From Syngnathus acus (lineage: Eukaryota; Chordata; Actinopteri; Syngnathiformes; Syngnathidae): a DNA stretch of 64,000 nt. The notes below the pieces were generated by a model. That model did not search any database, was not told the DNA's origin, and saw only the letters and a program-made list of their open reading frames with translations. Both the position numbers and the translations under genes were made by a program. Below are positions 56,269-64,000 of this stretch, one piece after another (positions within the stretch are counted from its first letter, which is position 1; every line of letters starts with the position of its first letter). The stretch is from contig NC_051087.1 of NCBI RefSeq assembly GCF_901709675.1, positions 5,659,001 through 5,723,000 of the forward strand. The letters are read 5' to 3'.

Positions 56269-56540
56269 GATCTGTGGAATAACGACGAGGCTGACGTCAG
56301 GGCGCACGCGCGGCGATGTTGACAAAGGACGAGGAATTTGATCGATGGATTTAATGATTTAGAGTGCACAGATGGTTTGATAACATTATTGCTTATATAA
56401 TAGTTATTTGATATATAATTTATATATCGTTATATGGGCCTGTGGAATATTTTTAAGTGCAAGAGCCGTCAGCGGCGCGCACGCATTGTTGACAAAGGAC
56501 GATTGATGGATTTAATGAATTGGAGTGACGCAGATGGTTT
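56269..56540 (-). repeat. outer inverted repeat, right arm (272 bp)
   Basis: Partner of 55,427-55,698. It is separated from the inner right arm by 268 bp (56,001-56,268) that has no counterpart on the left. That segment includes the second tandem unit and a TTAAATAAAGAGCCG motif containing AATAAA. Confidence 0.92.
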
Positions 56541-56984
56541 TATTAACGTGTTATTTATGTAATAGTTTTTTGAATAACTCTGAATTTTACGTCAGGGCCG
56601 TTCTCAGCTCTTAGTTTGTGTTTATGTCACGTTAGCATAGCTATCGTTTAGCCTGTTGTTGCTCGTTCATGACTGTTCTTGGTGTTGGATTTTGTCGAAT
56701 AAATTGCCCCCCAAAATGCGACTTATACTCCGGAGCGACTTATATATGTTTTTTTTCACTTTTTTGGGCATTTTATGGCTGGTGCGACTTATACTCCGGT
56801 GCGACTTATAGTCCGAAAATTACGGTAATTTTTACTACCAACCGTTTGAACCGTTTTTACTAGTCTCTGATTTCAAAACTAGTAGCCTACAGTGTATGTA
56901 TATAGAAGACATTATCATAATGGCCTTCAGAGAGAATCTATGACGACAAAACGGCCCACACCAAAAATGAGTTTGACACTCCTG

Positions 56985-56992
56985 CATTAGAG
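56985..56992. repeat. target site duplication, right copy
   Basis: CATTAGAG, identical to the left copy. Confidence 0.9.
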
Positions 56993-59900
56993 CTTGCTTT
57001 TGTTTTCAGGGCTACTGTGTAACGTCCTAGCTGATTGGCTACTGAGCTCAGCAATGCATCTATGAACATTGGAAAACAATTAATGTTGTAGTGAGGCCGA
57101 TTCTTCTTCTCTCTGTCTTAATTATCCATCCCTTGGGCTGTCATCATTAAGGCTCGCCAGTGGAACTTGTTTGGTGCTATATTTTTAATGCTACGACAAA
57201 CCAGCTCAGCAGAAAAGCACAGCATATTATTCACAGCGTGTGTCTTGGCTCTGCACCATACAGTGTGGCATAGTATTATCATTTGGGCGGCCATTTTCTT
57301 TGTGGTCCCCCCCCCCCTGCACGCTCCTCATCATTCCGCATTTCCTTTCTGTCATCCTTACTCTAAATTCTCATCCTCAATAAGATATGAAGGCAAAAGT
57401 GCTTTCATTCACATTGCGTTGATATGCTTACAAGGTCTTTATTGCGTGTGTTTGTAAGTTGGGCTGACTGTGCATTGTGCGCGTTTAAGTTGTTTGTGTG
57501 CGGCAGGAAATTCATAAAGTAGGCCATACCGACCACCCAGGGGTTTCAAGGCTCAGGGGGTACAGCGGCAACATGGCTTAAATAAGGGGGGGGGCGGAAA
57601 GTGCTTGAAACACATAAAGAGTGGAAAAAAAAAAAACACACACATGCGCAAAGACATCGCTCTCTTCACATCGTGCATATTTTCCCAGAAGCACTTCATC
57701 ACACGCACGAGATAATAAATTCTTTTTCCGGCTTGATAAACATCAACATTTCATGTACACCAAGTTTGCTCAGCTTCTGCTGGTGCCCGCTCATTTTCTT
57801 CTAGCTCACGACTCGCCTCGCTGACAGGCGCAGAGCGATGAGGCCCGCACCTTCTAGCCATTGATCCATTTCAAAGTATAATGGATACGAATGGGATCGG
57901 CTCGGGTTGCCTTTAATTTGATCACAGAGGCGACAGTTACACTCACACGGTTGAACACGTCAAAGGTTGTAACTTATTTAATCCCTTTCGGGTGCTGGCT
58001 TGCAAATCATAAAGCGACGTCTGCCTTTAAATTGCAAACAATAACAAGATATTTGTCTCTTCTTCAGAAAATAAATAAATGTCAACTTCTAACATTACAT
58101 ATGATATTATATTATGATTAAAAATGTTGATACTCATTTATGAAAAGACAAATATTGTTTTAGATAGAACAGATATTTATCAACAGGCAGCGCTATCCTT
58201 ATAAATCTCTGCCGGTGTTCGCATTTTCCAAATTGTTCATTTCTACGACATTCCTAAAAGATCACAATGTCCCCTCACTGGCAAGCTATTTATAGAATAG
58301 CCCAAGCTAAAACATCTGTTATGAAACAGTAACTTTCTTATTCTATTGTCTTTTCATTTGAAATGTAGTCTTTTGTTTGAATTGTTGTTTTGATTGGCTT
58401 GCGCTTTCTTACTTTGTGTTCTGACTTTCACAGATAAGACAAATCGTTTTCTTTTTCCTTCTACACCGGGAGAAAACAAATTGCTTTGGGCACAGTTTCT
58501 GAAACGATCATTTCATTCAAATTAACAAAATCAACACAGGATATTGTACGTTATTTACTGGCTTTTTTTGTCCTCTGAACATACGTCAGTACTTAACTTT
58601 TATTCATTCGGCAACTGCATATAGCAGCAAAATTCAGAGACATTTATCATACTTTACGTTTTATTAAATTGTCCCGGAAGAGTGCTTATTTAGGGAACCC
58701 AATTAAATGTTGTCCGTGAACATTTTTACAAATATATTTTGCATGAACTTTAATGATCTGACAGGTATATTCATTTATTAAATATAAATTAGTGGGAAAA
58801 CATTTTTTTATCAATTTGAATTTATACCAGTTGAGGTATTTGTGGTCAAAAGGTCATTTCATCTCTATATTTTTGTAAATCCATCCTGCCAGTATTCTCG
58901 CTTTGCTTCACAACTCTGCAATAAACAGCATTTATTTTCTGTTTTTATGTTTGTTTTTTTGAGATTATTTGCTTTTCATCGAGTGATGCCTTGCACAAAT
59001 CTCTGGGTCATTACCGCAGGCAAATCTCAGAGGCAGCCATGCTGTCAGGAGACAACATAGTGCAATATGTGTATAGTTGCTCTCCAAACCCTGCCAAGTT
59101 ATTAAAAAAAAAAAGCACTCTCTGCTTGTGCATAAATAGCAAGTGGCCAAGCACGAGTGGAGACTTCAGAGACAATGACTCATCCCACTACGCCATCTAA
59201 GAAACGAGAAGAAGAGGAGGACTGGGAGCGGATGTTCACGTGAGGCCCTTCCATGTAGTTTTGAACATTATGTACGAAAACTTGTCAATTCTCAACAGGC
59301 CTTATAATTCTACTTCTCCCTGTTTATTGATATCCCAATTAAATAAGATAAGTAGGTTCCGGGGAAGGGATGAATTGCTGAGAACTTGCCGCGGGTTGTA
59401 CCAGTTGGAATAAATAAATAAATAAAAATGGGAGGATAAAATGTGAACACTTTCAAACAGCAGTGAATTGAAAAATAATTCACTGGGTGACCACCGGGAG
59501 CTCACCTCTTGTTTTAGCATTAACTCAGAGCTTGGCTGCAGTTAAAGAGTGAGCTAAAAGCTGACTGTGTGACACACAAGGTATCATACAGAGGGAAGAA
59601 CGAGCACGGCCATTGGCCCACTGAGATGTTCTCGCCTAGTTGGAGATGAGTCACAGTTTGCAGGCGTTAATTAAGCCAATGGCTGCATAAAAACTCAGAG
59701 AATGAGAGCAGCTGTCTGCACATTTACATTTCACACACTACACGTGTGTGTGTATGGGGGTGGGGGGGGGGGTGAAGATAGGGAAAGACAGGAAAGTCGA
59801 CATGGTGGGAAGGAGATAAAGGGGGAATTTCCACAAGAAAGGAAGTATAAAAGTGGAGATGGACTTGAAGGTTTCAAAGAGTCGAAAGAGAGGAAATGAA

Positions 59901-60762
59901 GAGAGAGGAATCAGGGCAGGTGGTGGGGGGGTAGCTGAAGATGGTGGGAGGTGGTGGAGTGATGCATCGCTTCATCTGCAGAGCTCCAGTTGTGAAGATG
60001 AGGTTCCCCGGGGATTTAAATACCGCGGACTCTTTCAACTAAAACAGCTAAACACACAATTGCCTACTAAATGGTCAGTCACACTGCTGAGAATGAATTC
60101 TAATTGATTTCTAAAGTATTTTTTTCCTCGATAAATACTGGAGTAGTGTAGTCAGTGTAGTCGGAGAAGGAGAAGTGTCGACTGTCTCACTTTGGTGACC
60201 CCTCCCCTACCTGTTCAAGAAGAAACTTGCTGAAACAATGTAATACTGAATTGTTGAGAATTTTTCAGTGCTTACTTTAAGGTCAATAACTTTTTTAAAG
60301 GTACTGTGCCAAAAAAAAAGGAACATTCTACCTTTGGCTTGTCATGTGTATCAGGGTCAAATTCCATCAAGGGGATTTGCAACTTGCACTCGATCTTAAA
60401 ACGTAGTTTCCAGAAGCACTTTAAAAATCAACCTTATGATGTGTTCTCCATCAAACAGATCGGGTCATTGCTTTTTTGGGCCACGGTGTTAGCTGATCGT
60501 GAGGGGAAGGCCAATGAGGTCGTTGTGTCAATCACAAAGACGCTGTTCATGGCAGGCAGGTGGCTGCGGCGGGTGGCGCGTTTGGTGTATGCGTGGCTTG
60601 CAATGAAAAGTCTCCTTTAGTGCTCATCACAGAACTGGCTCTCAGATGAGGGAGAGGGACAAAAGTCGGGGACATGACTTGATGTTGGGGTTTACATGCT
60701 TTTTGCTAAGTGTCTGCCAAGAACATGTGTGTACTATACCCCCCCACAGTCTAAAACTTTAA
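56993..60762. other. unique sequence, no gene recognised
   Basis: Contains C10 near 57,307-57,316, G8-10 near 57,586-57,594 and 59,762-59,772, a GTGTGTGTG patch near 59,744, AAAT units at 59,407-59,425 and an A-run at 59,104-59,115. No exon or RNA gene supported. Confidence 0.5.
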
Positions 60763-60975
60763 TGATAAGGTAAATGAAGCTTCAAATTTGCTTCATGAAC
60801 CAGTTGTAGTATTTCTTGGCTCCTCTAGATGGCACTCTCTATTCAACGTTAGGTTGAAAGTAGACTGATTTGCCGTTTCTTAAAACACTCTATTCAAAGC
60901 AACAGTGCCATCTAGAGGAGTCAAAAACACTACAACTGGGACATGAAGCAAATTGGAAGCTTCATTTTCCCATCA
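60763..60975. mobile_element. MITE with about 64-bp terminal inverted repeats
   Basis: Left arm AATGAAGCTTCAAATTTGCT through CTCCTCTAGATGGCACT and right arm AGTGCCATCTAGAGGAG through CCAATTTGCTTCAT-type sequence are inverted copies over about 64 bp, with only a handful of differences. The interior is about 70 bp. Total length about 213 bp, no open frame. Target duplication is not obvious because the outermost bases are diverged. Superfamily is not assigned. Confidence 0.85.
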
Positions 60976-63164
60976 GTACAAAACCTATTGAAGAAAAGTA
61001 AATAATTAAATAAAACTACTAGAAATATAAAGGATCAGTGGAGTACAGTTATACACAAGTGGGTTAAGGAAAATGTTTTTATTTTCTTTTGCGTTGGATA
61101 ATCATGTCTTCAGTTCGTATTTTATCTCATATGTTAGTCAAATCTGGCAATTTTTTATAAATAAAAAAAAAAAAAAAAATCCAGTATGCCATATAGAGAG
61201 GTTTTATTCATTTTCTTGGTGTGATAACAGAGATATACCGGTTTCAGCATAGCTTTTAAATGTGCGGTGTAATATTTGCATATTCAAATGTTCACTTGTG
61301 AGTTCAAACAAGCTCAGATTGAGTGTGCATAACATACACGGAAATATAATTCCGCTGAACTTGTCCTTGTGTAGGATAAGGTTGTACAAAATAAATTTGT
61401 AAGACATAGAAAACTTGGAGTTGGCTTACATCGACTCAATTCTGTAGGTTATCAAAACGTTTCTCAATCAGTCACAGCAATATCAAATGTTTTTATAAAA
61501 AGAAATAAATTACCGAAAATACGGAAAGCCTGGTAAAATGATTCCCAGTTTCTCTACAACACACCTGCATATAATGACGTGTACATAATATTTATATAAA
61601 TAATTTTCTGTGCAGATGAACCAGGCTATGAATGAAAATGCATTTCAACATGTGGCAATGTTATTAACAAGCATTTACTGTTCAACTTTGTTTTTTGTTT
61701 TTTACCGTACACAATAATAGCACGGGATTCAGTCTGATATTTGGCCTTTCTCAGGTAGCAAGTTATGGTAGTGAAAAATCTGAAAACCAGTAGTCATTAT
61801 ATTTCTGGAAGGGAATAAGTCAGCTGTGTTCACGCCCACAACAGCGCAAATGTCCATTTCTACTTGTGTGTCCATGATGAACTCTTTCGGGTTTTAATCG
61901 TGCATCAAGGCTGTACCAATATTGTGCTTAAAACATGGTCGGATTGGTAATGGAAACCCCGCCAACAAGGCAGTGTGTTATATCCACTGCATGAAATTAG
62001 TCATTTGAAAACTAATTCCAATGAGGTAGGGGTGGGAGAACACCATGTTGCGAATCTGATAACATTTTATACGCAGTGCAGTCTACGTCTCCAGAATCTA
62101 TTTACGTCTACATTCACTTCATTTACAAGCAACATGTCATTAAAACTTGATTGCTATTCGAGCAACATGCTGTACTGCTGTCTGAATAGAAAAGTTTACA
62201 ATGGTGGAAAAGGGAAAATAAAATAATGAAAAAAAAAACTAAATGTGTGCATTTTTGTGTAAAACTTTTAAAGACACTAGACATTCTTCTAGCTTGAAAT
62301 CATGTTATTTAGATATGATCGTGAATAACAATACATGACTAGCAAACATTTTAAATGAATGACCATAACCTTTGAGGACTTTGAGGAATGTTCTTTTTTC
62401 AACTCTGTTCATCATAATGATAAAAGCCCGCAAACATTCGAGGAAGATGTCTTATGGGAAGATGAATCATCTCTTGAAATTCATGCCCCCGTTGTGTGAG
62501 ACTGAGTGGCCACATTTAAAGTTGTGTATCCCTCTACAAGAATGAAAAAATAAGGACATTATTAATTGCTATATAATTATATAATTTGTCATCAAATAAA
62601 GATTGAATTGTGGAGCATAAATGTTATACTCTCAGGCAATTAATTTGATTAATCCCATTTAAAAATGAATGATGAATCAATAATTGATACTAAATCTTTC
62701 AGATCAGCAATCTAGCAAAGTTATTCTAATACGTTGAGAACAATCTGCCATATTTTATTTACCTTAAACAAATCAGCAAGTTTTATGAGGGGGTGAAACT
62801 TGTGCATGCGTACATCTGTCTCACAGCGCAGCATTGGCCCAGAACTGTCTCATCATCTGTGCACACAAACATCGACTCCTACAGTTAATGCGGTTTTCCT
62901 ACATTTTAGGCTTCTCTTGCGTTTACAAAGAGGCTTTCATTTATTTATTGATGACAGCCGATACTGAGCTACTCTTCTTATTCAACACTTTTGTAATAGT
63001 TTGTTAGAAACATATTTGGTTTGCTTGGCAAAAACTTTTTCACCTTTTCTGGACAATCCTACTAGTAGGATTCCTTATTTGTATTAAAATGGATGAGGTC
63101 GTGGAGCCCACTGCAAGATCTCCCCTTGCGGATGATGAAGACCGCCTCAACCCTCCTCATCCCA
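60976..63164. other. unique sequence, nothing recognised
   Basis: AT-rich sequence with an A17 run at 61,163-61,179. No gene or element supported. Confidence 0.5.
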
Positions 63165-63215
63165 GCTCACCCGTGATAATAAGAATAAAAAGTACAGAAA
63201 ATGGATAGATATTTT
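63165..63215 (+). mobile_element. SINE/LINE 3' tail fragment
   Basis: CCAGCTCACCCGTGATAATA then AAAAGTACAGAAAATGGATA (short landmarks) correspond to the CCAGC-CCCGCGACCCT...ATAAGCGGTACAGAAAATGGATGG end of the teleost SINE/LINE tail family. About 50 bp, decayed. Confidence 0.55.
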
Positions 63216-64000
63216 TGGTGTGAAATATTTCCACTTGAGGGTTCAAATTGAACATCTACAGGTGAAAAAATAGGAGATAGCTCCACGGCCGAACAAAAAT
63301 AGCGATTACTTGCTACGTAGCATTTAACGCTCCAGGACAGTTTAAAAAAAATTTGGAGCTTTCGCCTGAAGAAACACTCGTTTGGGCATCCATTAAAATG
63401 TTCCTCAGGTTCTCTAATCGTTACATCCACAGGGCATCTGGAGGCAAGAAAGCAGGCGAAGACGCAACACTGGAGGCCAGACAACAAGCAGAAAGTGGTG
63501 CAATTAAGATGAATCTCATTAGATTAGGATGTGTTACATTTATTGGACAGGAATCGGGATAATTGGCATGAACAGATAATATTACTGTGTATGCAGAAAC
63601 ACTTTGGGCATTCTTTTACTTGGTTTTGACAGATGTTTGTGGAAATTTGATCGAAACGCCTCATTTAGTCTTGTTTTGTACATGTAGCCTGATTCCTGAA
63701 CTTGGCTATACACCTACACACAAAGAAAGCATTGTTATTTTCCAAACACTCATTGATTAAAAAAAAAGATCTCATCTCGCCTCAAAATATCTTTTGAGTA
63801 ATTATAGTGGTTTTCGCACAAACATTCTTATGAGAACGAGCTCCTCAACGTTAAAATGTTTTCTTCTATCTCAAATGAATGGGATTGTTCATCTTCTTCC
63901 ACTAAAAGAAAAACAACAGATTGAGAGAAATATTTTCCATATCTGGGTTTCCTCACATCATTTGTCTTTTTACTTGAACTTGAGACTAGATGTCAAACAT
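63216..64000. other. unique sequence, nothing recognised
   Basis: Ordinary sequence to the end of the window; no gene or element supported. Confidence 0.5.

Larger units (their letters stand above)
55231..56825. mobile_element. 1,595-bp element with perfect 25-bp TIRs, inserted in hAT copy 4
   Basis: Both ends carry a 25-bp perfect terminal inverted repeat beginning CCGTAATTTTCGGACTATAA. TA is duplicated at 55,229-55,230 and 56,826-56,827, the target duplication of the Tc1/mariner superfamily. Subterminal GCGACTTATACTC-GGAGCGACTTAT direct repeats lie near both ends. No transposase frame is present, so movement would need enzymes supplied elsewhere. The interior holds nested inverted repeats and tandem units, more complex than an ordinary miniature element. 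The right subterminal region (GTTAGCATAGCTATCG, AATAAATTGCCCCCC) is the family's usual interior. Confidence 0.9.
55093..56984 (+). mobile_element. hAT miniature element, GTGTCAAACTC family, copy 4, split by an insertion
   Basis: Left part 55,093-55,230 and right part 56,826-56,984 together make a 295-bp element once the insert and one TA are removed. Left landmarks: GGTGTCAAACTCAAGGCCC, AATTGTCTTCACTT. Right landmarks: TAGTCTCTGATTTCAAAAC, ATAATGGCCTTCAGAG, GAGTTTGACACTCCTG. The 8-bp flanks are perfect duplicates. The order of the parts matches copies 1 and 3, so the interrupting sequence is a later insertion. Confidence 0.95.

Noticed and set aside
60306-60620. 104-residue plus-strand frame
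   Set aside because: It has a mixed composition but no recognisable family, splice signals or nearby promoter evidence.

Overview
The window looks like non-coding nuclear DNA from a ray-finned fish, probably a percomorph. The basis is the mix of dispersed repeats rather than any gene: short elements with a tRNA-like head and a GATAAGCGG/GGATGGATGG-type tail, hAT miniature elements with CAGGGGTGTCAAACTC-type ends, elements ending in CCGTAATTTTCGG, a decayed Tc1-type transposase, and many long AC, GGAT and poly-G/poly-C tracts. A syngnathid (pipefish or seahorse) would fit, but that is a weak impression from memory of these families. There is no operon structure and no prokaryotic or viral gene content. 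I recognise no host protein-coding exon; nearly all open frames are short, overlap each other, or translate simple repeats (Thr-His, Cys-Val, Met-Asp-Gly-Trp and similar runs).

Layout. 1-12 kb is mostly unique sequence. It holds a GGAT/GATA repeat with a duplicated palindrome (3.05-3.16 kb), an ATTAATCG-type miniature element (3.7-4.1 kb), a probable hAT copy (6.8-7.1 kb) and a CpG-rich, GA-rich block at 8.1-8.4 kb. That block could be the first exon of a minus-strand gene; a 132-bp intron with good splice signals would join it in frame to a second block at 7.7-8.0 kb. 12-26 kb carries 3' tails of retroelements, SINE copies on both strands, and a compound GGAT/AGGG array. 26-36 kb is largely unique, with two stretches (26.5-27.0 and 33.05-33.43 kb) that look like candidate conserved non-coding sequence. 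37.0 kb has a pure (AC)81 array. 40-52 kb holds further hAT copies, a Tc1 transposase remnant and more microsatellites. 52.5-53.0 kb is a second CpG-rich, promoter-like block.

The most structured locus is 55,085-56,992. A 295-bp hAT element with a perfect 8-bp target duplication is split by a 1,595-bp element with perfect 25-bp terminal inverted repeats and a TA duplication. Inside the inserted element are two nested, almost perfect inverted repeats (272 bp and 110 bp arms) and a GC-rich 118-bp direct repeat. A transcript across it could fold into a long double-stranded RNA. At 45.75-46.30 kb the apparent nesting is the other way round: a hAT copy lies within a related CCGTAATTTCCGG element.

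No genes here act together in a pathway. The window reads as an intergenic region or a large intron shaped by repeat insertion, possibly containing regulatory elements.
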